Assembly (NCBI GenBank): GCA_963855995.1
Contig: OY979716.1
Coordinates: forward strand, 52,006,846 to 52,070,845
Direction: 5' to 3'
DNA length: 64,000 nt
From: Muricea muricata
Lineage: Eukaryota > Cnidaria > Anthozoa > Malacalcyonacea > Plexauridae
A model generated the notes under the pieces. That model saw only the letters and a list, made by a program, of their open reading frames with translations. It searched no databases and was not told the origin of the DNA. Position 1 is the stretch's first letter. The number at the start of each line of letters is the position of its first letter. Positions 56,001 to 64,000 of the stretch are shown in pieces. The translations under genes were made by a program, and so were the position numbers.

Positions 56001-56023
56001 CTGGTCGCGTTAAAGGGTGACAA
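53018..56023 (-). pseudogene. large unclassified transposase-like gene, decayed
   Basis: Minus-strand pieces read in order: a basic N-terminal frame (56023-55799, TRSAK/KQHLK-type residues), 55204-54950 (MSLERKRSPTEILSDGNENI), 54990-54724, 54848-54549, 54658-54251 and 54247-53018. The last two share a frame and are separated by one TAG (54248-54250). The core contains FRVAIGGDGAPFGKWDESMS, then NFLLFGANCKETHEV, DMKFLAFVNGELSNSANYFS, GREAKHVQIASYAKHSNVRN, and a C-terminal CxC...CxxC finger (CHCGFLKVAATAECYYC). The spacing of GGDGAP and DMKFLAF...EL suggests an RNase H-fold catalytic region, by inference only. It resembles a multicopy uncharacterised family of cnidarians. Four or more frameshifts. 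Confidence 0.45.
55265..55798. other. gap between pieces of the transposase-like gene, no motif
   Basis: Probably intron or decayed linker of the minus-strand gene. No coding signal seen. Confidence 0.3.
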
Positions 56024-56454
56024 TTTTGTTCAAAGAATTCATAGGCTATACAAATATAAACGTATTTTTAGTCCACCCGACTGATGGAATGATAATCGCA
56101 TTGTGTTTCTATGGTTTTACTTTTGTATTTATATCAACAAAAATGCTAACTAACCTTTCCATATTGAAGGCAAATATCTTCACAAGCATAACAATTATAC
56201 TGAAGTCTCCCTCAGCTTTAACGTCAAAGTTTTAAATCAAATATTACAGCAAATACGTCGATCTTGGTATCAAAACGACGACAAAATATCAGAGAATCCA
56301 CTTCAAGTAGGCGGAAAAAATATTTTAGTTCCCAGGACCTTAGGAAGTCAATAAATCATGAGTAATATTTGCAAAAATTTTAAAATACAAACAGCCGTGC
56401 GGCTATGCAAGCTGAAGACTGGAACTACCGGAAATTTCTGTGGCAAAAATTTCC

Positions 56455-56637
56455 CTATAAATTTCCCAGCGTGGTTGGTCGTTTTCTTGCTTCCACGCCG
56501 TCCAGGTCAACTGCGTGTATTGCCTTTCGTACTTTATGACGTTGTAGCATCAAGCCTTGCGATTGTAAATACCCTTGAACCATTACCTCGCCTGCATTTG
56601 GATGGTTTTTCTTGACCTCTGCAACGGAATTTTGCAC
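56455..56637 (-). pseudogene. HTH-like N-terminal fragment of the integrase-core family
   Basis: About 60 codons read VKKNHPNAGEVMVQGYLQSQ, GLMLQRHKVRKAIHAVDLDG, VEARKR. The pattern NP..G...V.GYL.S.GL..QR..VR..I...D..G is the region directly upstream of the catalytic core in the integrase-core family at 2237 and 50055. The frame stops right after, before any catalytic motif. Confidence 0.6.
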
Positions 56638-56782
56638 TTCCTGTTCTGACAGTAAGGAATACTTTTCATGTGATATGCCATTTTCTCATAAATTTATACA
56701 AAATAGGCCTACAACCAGTGACATTAAAAGGTGGGACACCCAATTTATAACTATAAATTTATGTAAACTTGCAAAATTCTTA

Positions 56783-56925
56783 TTAACCCCCCCCCCCCTC
56801 CCCCTTTTCAATGTTGGATTCTTTTGACGACAGAACAACCAGAGACATGCTAGGACAGAAGGTCAGCTCGTGTAAGATCGCAGTTTTGGCCTCACAACAT
56901 TGAAAAGGGGGCAAGGGGGGGTTAA
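56783..56925. repeat. C/G-tract foldback, copy A
   Basis: TTAACCCCCCC...CCTTTTCAATGTTG at 56783-56816 is inverted as CAACATTGAAAAGG...GGGGGGGTTAA at 56895-56925. Both ends read TTAA. Confidence 0.8.
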
Positions 56926-57147
56926 GTTCCAATTTCGGGTCAGTCGGTCCGCCAATTTTGTCACTGATTGTCTGAGCCATTTGGAGTGCTGTTGGTCATC
57001 TTCATTTATGTATAACTTTAAAACTAAGCAAGGTAACTGCACCAAATTTTCAGCATAACGAAAATGTTGAATGAGCTATGATTAGGAATCATCATAATCA
57101 ACTAGTTAATTATGTGACGTAATAATAAATCGTATTAATGACTGATC

Positions 57148-58242
57148 ATGAAGCAAAATAGGTATTTTACGGCTGAGCAGCGGGCTTTAGCCCTCCTAAT
57201 GAGACGGGAAATGAAATACTCATATCGGAAGATTGCCTTGAAAACCAATATGTCAAAGACAAGTGTCCAGAGGATTGTTAAGCAAGCTGATTGTGGACGG
57301 AAGAGCGTGCTAAACTCGAAATCTAATCGTGGTCGACGAAAATCATTATCAGAAAGAGACCAGCGAAAGCTTAGAAGAGCAATCATACAACTCCGAGAAA
57401 AGACTCCAAATTTTACAGTGATGGAGGTAGTGCAAAGGAGTGGAATTTCCGCAACCTTAGTGTCTTACAGAACGTTTGTTCGTCATGTGAAAAAGCTGGG
57501 ATACGATTTCTTTCAAAGTCGCAAGAAAGGGGTGCTTACAAGGAAAGATTTCCAAATACGCCGTACGTTCGCACGATCTATGATGAAGAAACCACCTGAT
57601 TATTGGACAAAAGGCGTTGCATTTTACTTGGATGGCGTTTCCTTCATCTACAAATCCAACCCAATGAGTGACGCACTGAAACCAAAAACTCGTGTTTGGC
57701 GAAAAAGGGGGGAAGGCCTACTGATAACTACAAAAGGAAGCAAAGAGCTCGCCGGTGGCAGAAGACTGCACTTGCTGGTGGCTATAGCGTACAGGAAAGG
57801 GGTTATTTGTGCCGAAACATATGAAAAAATGGATGGGCCATATTTTGCTCGCTTCATTTGCCGTCAATTTCCAACACTCTTTGACATAACAGGAAAACAA
57901 AGCAATAATACTCCAAAATTATTTGTAATGGATAATGATCCCTCACAAACGTCAGCTGTTGCAAAGAAAGCCTTGCATTCTATTGGTGCGACTATGCAAG
58001 TAATTCCAGCCAGATCTCCAGACATAAATCCGATAGAAAATTTGTTCAACGTCGCGCGCAAAAACATTGAAGCAGAAATATTACAGAAAAATATAATACA
58101 TCAATCATGGGATGAATTCGTTGAAAGAGTTAAATTTCATTTATGGTCAGTTTCAAAAGAATATATAAATAAGACTGTGGGAAGTATGCCAAACAGAATT
58201 AAAGAAATTGTTAAACGCAAGGGTATGCGCACAAAATACTAA
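57148..58242 (+). CDS. Tc1/mariner (DD34E) transposase, copy A
   Basis: An uninterrupted 364-codon frame. The N-terminal half holds the paired HTH region: HTH 1 at about residues 8-48 (YSYRKIALKTNMSKTSVQRI), a basic RGRRKS linker at 61-66, HTH 2 at about 75-115. The catalytic domain has FYLDGVSF (Asp162), LFVMDNDPSQTS (Asp262) and SPDINPIENLF (Glu297). That gives 34 residues between the last two, the DD34E signature of Tc1-like enzymes, and the length is normal for the family. Such enzymes cut both strands at the inverted ends and insert at TA. The start is the first ATG of the frame. It converges on the Rep-like gene; the two stops lie about 500 bp apart around the iteron hairpin. It is one of the few intact long genes in the window. 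Confidence 0.9.
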   Translation: MKQNRYFTAEQRALALLMRREMKYSYRKIALKTNMSKTSVQRIVKQADCGRKSVLNSKSNRGRRKSLSERDQRKLRRAIIQLREKTPNFTVMEVVQRSGISATLVSYRTFVRHVKKLGYDFFQSRKKGVLTRKDFQIRRTFARSMMKKPPDYWTKGVAFYLDGVSFIYKSNPMSDALKPKTRVWRKRGEGLLITTKGSKELAGGRRLHLLVAIAYRKGVICAETYEKMDGPYFARFICRQFPTLFDITGKQSNNTPKLFVMDNDPSQTSAVAKKALHSIGATMQVIPARSPDINPIENLFNVARKNIEAEILQKNIIHQSWDEFVERVKFHLWSVSKEYINKTVGSMPNRIKEIVKRKGMRTKY

Positions 58243-58741
58243 CTTTAATTAAATAATAGAGAACCTTACAATGTCTATGAATATTTTGTATTTGATTGTA
58301 AACCCCCTTATATCACAAGCATTAAATTGTTTATCTAACAAACTGATTGAATTATGGCAGTGTCATGTTACATAAAATCGCCGAAAATATCCTTCAAAGG
58401 CAGTTGCTAACATACTCTTGAGTGCCATGAAAGTGCTGTGATGATTTGATAACATATTTACCCGCATAACCATTCAAATTTTTGAATTTTCGTACGATTT
58501 TAAGCGAGTAACCACGAGTCACCACGAGTAACCATGCAATGATAAATATGTTAATATGCTACAATAATTTATAAACACAAACATGGTTACTCGTGGTTAC
58601 TCGTGCTATCTACTTAATTACACCAATTTCGGCACGGTTACTCGTTAACAAACATATACTAAACACTTATAAGAAGAAGTTATGTTTTTTCAACTGCGAT
58701 GTCTTTCACGATAATGCCATATTTAACGAATACATTTCTCA
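58243..58741. promoter_or_regulatory. putative replication origin: iteron hairpin, copy A
   Basis: The core is at 58505-58644. CGAGTAACC occurs at 58505, 58525 and, as the variant CGAGTCACC, at 58515. The inverse GGTTACTCG occurs at 58585, 58595 and 58636. The three left copies and the two adjacent right copies are spaced exactly 10 bp apart, about one helical turn. Arms 58513-58536 and 58582-58605 pair over 24 bp with one mismatch around a 45-nt AT-rich loop. Iterons plus hairpin next to a Rep gene are the hallmark of rolling-circle origins. The loop has TTAATATGCTAC, only loosely like the TAATATTAC nick site of CRESS elements. Confidence 0.6.
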
Positions 58742-60177
58742 TTAGTCAAGCCAGTCGTAGCTCTCGAGGATGAGCCGAGCGAAGCACGCTGGGCAAGGAT
58801 CTATGTCCTGTTGCTCTTCCTGCGAAATCTGCCTGTTGAAATTAAATATTTTCCATCGAACGGCCATCATTTCTGTCCCCCTCTCGTCAACAACTCCCCC
58901 TTTAACATAAACCAACTGATGCTTGCTGGTGCTGAAAATTGGCATGTCTTTGTCAAACACTAGATCATGGGCAAAGTGCAATTTCCGTGCAAGCAAGTGG
59001 ACTAACTGACCCTCCAGCATTAACAGCAAATCATGCCAGGCGATTATCTGAGGTGACCAACGAAAGTCATTCAAGAAAAGCACTTCGGCTTTTTCAGCTC
59101 CTACCCGCGCGAAACTTGTTGATGCCGGGTTAGTAAAAGTTCTAAATATCTTGTTAAGAGGATTTAGCAAGACTGTTTTGCCGCAATTCGCTGGGCTCGT
59201 CAACATAATGTTTCTAAATTTGCCACGACCTTTTATTAATAGTTGTTTTACACAGTTAGCAAAATTGTCAACAGCAATATTGTTATTTGCAAGTAATTGC
59301 AATGTACAGCTATGCCATTTGGCTTTTGCATTGCAAGTACATTGTCCTTCATGTGCCTCGTTTAGAATTTCAATGCGGGTTTTACATTGCCTATCCTGCG
59401 TTTTCTGTGCCGATTCCATCTCCCAAGCTGTTGCTATAACTTCGCTGACCACCTTTTTACCACGGTTTACAATAAACTCAGCCAAATCAGTCTTCCCTTC
59501 CTCTCTTTGCCGGTTTGAGAAAGCTAAAAGTTCGGTTCGATTTTTTAAGCCTTTCCTTAGGACGATCTCAGCAACTTCATACGCACTTAATCGCTTTCGC
59601 TTCTTTGTCTTTGTTGGTTTTTTAAGCTCGCTTTCATGTTGCACTTGCCCATATTTATCTGGGCAATCTATATCTACGCCCTGTTCGATAATTTCATGCG
59701 AACGCCGTCTCACAGCTGTGCCCTTGTAGTTGGCTTCACTTGCTATCATCGTTGATGGTTCTTCGCTGTCGTTAAGTCAGGGTGTCCTTCGCTTTCGAGT
59801 GAATGTTTTTCTGCTTTCGTAACATATTTCCATGCCGTATAATAGTTAGCATGCACGCTTGAGAAATGAATGGAAATACCATATTCGTCAGCAAGATATT
59901 TCTTTCATTGATTTTTGCTAAGTTTCAAACACATGTGGTAATGCACTCCAGATTTCTTGTGGTATTCTTGTGAACAACACCATTGTAAAATTTTGGCGGA
60001 CCCCCCGCGAAACGATTTATTTACCACTTGAGCAAACGCTGCTCTTGTAGGGAATTTTGACGTGTTGGCTTGGCTATATGTTACCAAATAAACTTTCCGA
60101 ATTTGCCTTTTGTCTAACTCACATTTATCAGAATCAGAACAGGAGGAACTACTTTCATAGCCTTCAATAAGATCCAT
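58742..60177 (-). pseudogene. HUH endonuclease-SF3 helicase Rep-like gene, copy A, two lesions
   Basis: The first frame (60177-59905) starts MDLIEGYESSSS and has a motif I-like strand VYLVTYSQAN (residues 29-38) and the HUH motif GVHYHMCL (His79, His81). A TGA at 59905-59907 interrupts it. The same frame continues with KKYLADEYGI and YYTAWKYVTKAE, the Tyr motif that would attack DNA. A one-base loss near 59772-59778 shifts the frame to the 335-codon frame 59749-58742. That frame has Walker A SPANCGKT (185-192), Walker B LFLNDFRW (224-231), motif C PIFSTSKHQ (270-278) and a Cys end (PCPACF). HUH nickase plus SF3 helicase is the architecture of CRESS-type and parvovirus-like replication proteins. 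As written, the nickase and helicase cannot be made as one protein. Confidence 0.75.
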
Positions 60178-60702
60178 GTTTCGAAATTCAATTAAATTCT
60201 TTAAAAGTCTTAACCGGCAAAATGCGTATAGACAGCGCGTCCTTCAAAAAGACATATGTCGAAAATGATCGTGTAACGCAATATGCCAGAAACGCAGTCA
60301 TCACGTTAATAGACTTAAATTATTTGCGACTTGCGAGTGTAACACGGCATATGATGGCTTATATGCCTGCCATGAATAAAGAATGAAGCATTGACCTTTA
60401 AAAATACATTAAATGTGTGTAAAAATTTTATAACTAAGTGTATACTGAGAATAATTGTGAGATTGTTAGAAGCGTGCGGTATTCACAAAAATCACATGCA
60501 TCACTTTTATAGACAAGTGCGTAAAATGCATTCTAAAATACTCCCGTGAAATATTGTTTATTTTAAATTCTTAAGAGTTCACAACAAAATATTACGGAGA
60601 AGTGTTTAAAATGTCTTTAGTAAAGAACCTACAGCATTACATAATCAAAAAGCTAACTTTAGTACAAATTTTACAAACATGAACACCCTCGAATTTGCTC
60701 AG
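60178..60702. other. upstream region of Rep-like gene, copy A
   Basis: About 525 bp before the Rep start, AT-rich, probably holding its promoter. No defined motif found. Confidence 0.4.
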
Positions 60703-60774
60703 ACAACCAGTGACATTAAAAGGTGGGACACCCAATTTATAACTATAAATTTATGTAAACTTGCAAAATTCTTA

Positions 60775-60912
60775 TTAACCCCCCCCCCCCCCTCCCAATG
60801 TTGGATTCTTTTGACAACAGAACAACCAGAGACATGCTAAAACAGAAGGTCAGCTCGCGTAAGATCACAGTTTTGGCCTCACAACATTGAAAAGGGGGCA
60901 AGGGGGGGTTAA
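60775..60912. repeat. C/G-tract foldback, copy B
   Basis: Same structure as in copy A, but the left arm lacks the CTTTTC segment and the interior differs at about five positions. Confidence 0.75.
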
Positions 60913-61134
60913 GTTCCAATTTCGGGTCAGTCGGTCCGCCAATTTTGTCACTGATTGTCTGAGCCATTTGGAGTGCTGTTGGTCATCTTCATTTATGTAT
61001 AACTTTAAAACTAAGCAAGGTAACTGCACCAAATTTTCAGCATAACGAAAATGTTGAATGAGCTATGATTAGGAATCATCATAATCAACTAGTTAATTAT
61101 GTGACGTAATAATAAATCGTATTAATGACTGATC

Positions 61135-62229
61135 ATGAAGCAAAATAGGTATTTTACGGCTGAGCAGCGGGCTTTAGCCCTCCTAATGAGACGGGAAATG
61201 AAATACTCATATCGGAAGATTGCCTTGAAAACCAATATGTCAAAGACAAGTGTCCAGAGGATTGTTAAGCAAGCTGATTGTGGACGGAAGAGCGTGCTAA
61301 ACTCGAAATCTAATCGTGGTCGACGAAAATCATTATCAGAAAGAGACCAGCGAAAGCTTAGAAGAGCAATCATACAACTCCGAGAAAAGACTCCAAATTT
61401 TACAGTGATGGAGGTAGTGCAAAGGAGTGGAATTTCCGCAACCTTAGTGTCTTACAGAACGTTTGTTCGTCATGTGAAAAAGCTGGGATACGATTTCTTT
61501 CAAAGTCGCAAGAAAGGGGTGCTTACAAGGAAAGATTTCCAAATACGCCGTACGTTCGCACGATCTATGATGAAGAAACCACCTGATTATTGGACAAAAG
61601 GCGTTGCATTTTACTTGGATGGCGTTTCCTTCATCTACAAATCCAACCCAATGAGTGACGCACTGAAACCAAAAACTCGTGTTTGGCGAAAAAGGGGGGA
61701 AGGCCTACTGATAACTACAAAAGGAAGCAAAGAGCTCGCCGGTGGCAGAAGACTGCACTTGCTGGTGGCTATAGCGTACAGGAAAGGGGTTATTTGTGCC
61801 GAAACATATGAAAAAATGGATGGGCCATATTTTGCTCGCTTCATTTGCCGTCAATTTCCAACACTCTTTGACATAACAGGAAAACAAAGCAATAATACTC
61901 CAAAATTATTTGTAATGGATAATGATCCCTCACAAACGTCAGCTGTTGCAAAGAAAGCCTTGCATTCTATTGGTGCGACTATGCAAGTAATTCCAGCCAG
62001 ATCTCCAGACATAAATCCGATAGAAAATTTGTTCAACGTCGCGCGCAAAAACATTGAAGCAGAAATATTACAGAAAAATATAATACATCAATCATGGGAT
62101 GAATTCGTTGAAAGAGTTAAATTTCATTTATGGTCAGTTTCAAAAGAATATATAAATAAGACTGTGGGAAGTATGCCAAACAGAATTAAAGAAATTGTTA
62201 AACGCAAGGGTATGCGCACAAAATACTAA
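61135..62229 (+). CDS. Tc1/mariner (DD34E) transposase, copy B
   Basis: The translation is identical to copy A over all 364 residues, with the same Asp162, Asp262 and Glu297. Surrounding non-coding sequence is also identical by eye, so the duplication (or its homogenisation) is very recent, or the repeat reflects an assembly of a circular or concatemeric molecule. As in copy A it faces the Rep-like gene across the iteron hairpin. No promoter motif is obvious in the 220 bp upstream, which includes the C/G foldback. Confidence 0.9.
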   Translation: MKQNRYFTAEQRALALLMRREMKYSYRKIALKTNMSKTSVQRIVKQADCGRKSVLNSKSNRGRRKSLSERDQRKLRRAIIQLREKTPNFTVMEVVQRSGISATLVSYRTFVRHVKKLGYDFFQSRKKGVLTRKDFQIRRTFARSMMKKPPDYWTKGVAFYLDGVSFIYKSNPMSDALKPKTRVWRKRGEGLLITTKGSKELAGGRRLHLLVAIAYRKGVICAETYEKMDGPYFARFICRQFPTLFDITGKQSNNTPKLFVMDNDPSQTSAVAKKALHSIGATMQVIPARSPDINPIENLFNVARKNIEAEILQKNIIHQSWDEFVERVKFHLWSVSKEYINKTVGSMPNRIKEIVKRKGMRTKY

Positions 62230-62728
62230 CTTTAATTAAATAATAGAGAACCTTACAATGTCTATGAATATTTTGTATTTGATTGTAAACCCCCTTATAT
62301 CACAAGCATTAAATTGTTTATCTAACAAACTGATTGAATTATGGCAGTGTCATGTTACATAAAATCGCCGAAAATATCCTTCAAAGGCAGTTGCTAACAT
62401 ACTCTTGAGTGCCATGAAAGTGCTGTGATGATTTGATAACATATTTACCCGCATAACCATTCAAATTTTTGAATTTTCGTACGATTTTAAGCGAGTAACC
62501 ACGAGTCACCACGAGTAACCATGCAATGATAAATATGTTAATATGCTACAATAATTTATAAACACAAACATGGTTACTCGTGGTTACTCGTGCTATCTAC
62601 TTAATTACACCAATTTCGGCACGGTTACTCGTTAACAAACATATACTAAACACTTATAAGAAGAAGTTATGTTTTTTCAACTGCGATGTCTTTCACGATA
62701 ATGCCATATTTAACGAATACATTTCTCA
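62230..62728. promoter_or_regulatory. putative replication origin: iteron hairpin, copy B
   Basis: Core at 62492-62631, same six 9-bp iterons, 24-bp arms and 45-nt loop as copy A at the 3,987-bp offset. Confidence 0.6.
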
Positions 62729-64000
62729 TTAGTCAAGCCAGTCGTAGCTCTCGAGGATGAGCCGAGCGAAGCACGCTGGGCAAGGATCTATGTCCTGTTG
62801 CTCTTCCTGCGAAATCTGCCTGTTGAAATTAAATATTTTCCATCGAACGGCCATCATTTCTGTCCCCCTCTCGTCAACAACTCCCCCTTTAACATAAACC
62901 AACTGATGCTTGCTGGTGCTGAAAATTGGCATGTCTTTGTCAAACACTAGATCATGGGCAAAGTGCAATTTCCGTGCAAGCAAGTGGACTAACTGACCCT
63001 CCAGCATTAACAGCAAATCATGCCAGGCGATTATCTGAGGTGACCAACGAAAGTCATTCAAGAAAAGCACTTCGGCTTTTTCAGCTCCTACCCGCGCGAA
63101 ACTTGTTGATGCCGGGTTAGTAAAAGTTCTAAATATCTTGTTAAGAGGATTTAGCAAGACTGTTTTGCCGCAATTCGCTGGGCTCGTCAACATAATGTTT
63201 CTAAATTTGCCACGACCTTTTATTAATAGTTGTTTTACACAGTTAGCAAAATTGTCAACAGCAATATTGTTATTTGCAAGTAATTGCAATGTACAGCTAT
63301 GCCATTTGGCTTTTGCATTGCAAGTACATTGTCCTTCATGTGCCTCGTTTAGAATTTCAATGCGGGTTTTACATTGCCTATCCTGCGTTTTCTGTGCCGA
63401 TTCCATCTCCCAAGCTGTTGCTATAACTTCGCTGACCACCTTTTTACCACGGTTTACAATAAACTCAGCCAAATCAGTCTTCCCTTCCTCTCTTTGCCGG
63501 TTTGAGAAAGCTAAAAGTTCGGTTCGATTTTTTAAGCCTTTCCTTAGGACGATCTCAGCAACTTCATACGCACTTAATCGCTTTCGCTTCTTTGTCTTTG
63601 TTGGTTTTTTAAGCTCGCTTTCATGTTGCACTTGCCCATATTTATCTGGGCAATCTATATCTACGCCCTGTTCGATAATTTCATGCGAACGCCGTCTCAC
63701 AGCTGTGCCCTTGTAGTTGGCTTCACTTGCTATCATCGTTGATGGTTCTTCGCTGTCGTTAAGTCAGGGTGTCCTTCGCTTTCGAGTGAATGTTTTTCTG
63801 CTTTCGTAACATATTTCCATGCCGTATAATAGTTAGCATGCACGCTTGAGAAATGAATGGAAATACCATATTCGTCAGCAAGATATTTCTTTCATTGATT
63901 TTTGCTAAGTTTCAAACACATGTGGTAATGCACTCCAGATTTCTTGTGGTATTCTTGTGAACAACACCATTGTAAAATTTTGGCGGACCCCCCGCGAAAC
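62729..64000 (-). pseudogene. HUH-SF3 Rep-like gene, copy B, cut by window edge
   Basis: The 335-codon helicase frame (63736-62729) is identical to copy A. The frameshift (about 63760) and the TGA (63892-63894) are also the same. The HUH motif lies at about 63920-63940. The start codon would fall near 64164, beyond the window. Shared lesions mean the gene was already broken, or is read in a non-standard way, before the units were duplicated. Confidence 0.75.

Larger units (their letters stand above)
56711..60702. mobile_element. Tc1-Rep unit, tandem copy A
   Basis: A unit of 3,992 bp repeated head to tail: ACAACCAGTGACATTAAAAG starts it at 56711 and again at 60703. It contains a C-rich foldback, a plus-strand Tc1/mariner transposase, an iteron hairpin and a minus-strand Rep-like gene. 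From about 56886 on, I see no difference between the copies. No flanking target duplication or classical terminal inverted repeat identified. Confidence 0.8.
60703..64000. mobile_element. Tc1-Rep unit, tandem copy B (runs off the window)
   Basis: Same order and orientation as copy A, offset 3,987 bp after the poly-C tract. The window ends inside its Rep gene. Confidence 0.8.

Noticed and set aside
57135..58067. Several minus frames inside the Tc1-like gene
   Set aside because: All lie opposite conserved transposase codons and have no motif.
59151..59729. 192-codon plus-strand frame opposite the Rep helicase (repeated at 63138-63716)
   Set aside because: It is antisense to the conserved Walker A/B region and shows no domain of its own; a shadow of the Rep frame.
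56711..64000. Contaminating circular DNA virus
   Set aside because: The Tc1-like transposase, chromosomal-looking left flank and shared decayed Rep favour a genomic element, though an extrachromosomal circle cannot be excluded.

Overview
The window is animal nuclear DNA, most likely from an early-branching aquatic invertebrate such as a cnidarian or sponge. It is AT-rich, carries GT-AG introns, and is packed with transposon families typical of such genomes: BEL/Pao, Crypton, Kolobok-like, pogo, hAT, Tc1/mariner and non-LTR elements. There are no operons, ribosome binding sites or CRISPR arrays. Species assignment is inference; nothing here identifies one.

Layout. 0.1-1.7 kb: decayed Crypton tyrosine recombinase (+). 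2.2-3.2 kb: decayed integrase-core gene (+). 3.8-6.6 kb: decayed UBZ4-HECT ubiquitin-ligase-like gene (-). 7.1-13.4 kb: decayed BEL/Pao retrotransposon (+), whose 3' 2.3 kb is followed after 71 bp by an inverted copy of itself (13.4-15.7 kb) that ends exactly at the CCA end of a tRNA-Asp-like sequence. 16.2-26.6 kb: fragments of a multicopy Cys-rich gene family, non-LTR elements, hAT and a solo BEL LTR. 27.3-31.9 kb: pogo-like, Kolobok-type and Mutator-type transposase remnants. 32.1-34.7 kb: a TTAA-flanked, 76-bp-TIR element carrying a P2X7-tail-like gene (+) and a THAP gene (-). 35.5-50.0 kb: a multi-exon HECT ligase-like gene (+) split by a young BEL/Pao element (37.57-43.54 kb). 50-56.6 kb: integrase-core gene pieces, foldback elements and a large unclassified transposase-like gene (-).

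56.7-64.0 kb is the most unusual region: two head-to-tail copies of a unit of about 3.99 kb, the second running off the window. Each unit has an intact Tc1/mariner (DD34E) transposase facing a HUH-endonuclease/superfamily-3-helicase Rep-like gene. Between their 3' ends lies a hairpin built from six 9-bp iterons that looks like a replication origin. A DDE transposase paired with a rolling-circle-type Rep and an iteron hairpin is the best candidate here for an undescribed system.

Almost every other gene is broken by stops or frameshifts. The Tc1-like ORFs are the only long ones that look fully intact. All family calls are by eye from motifs, without database search.
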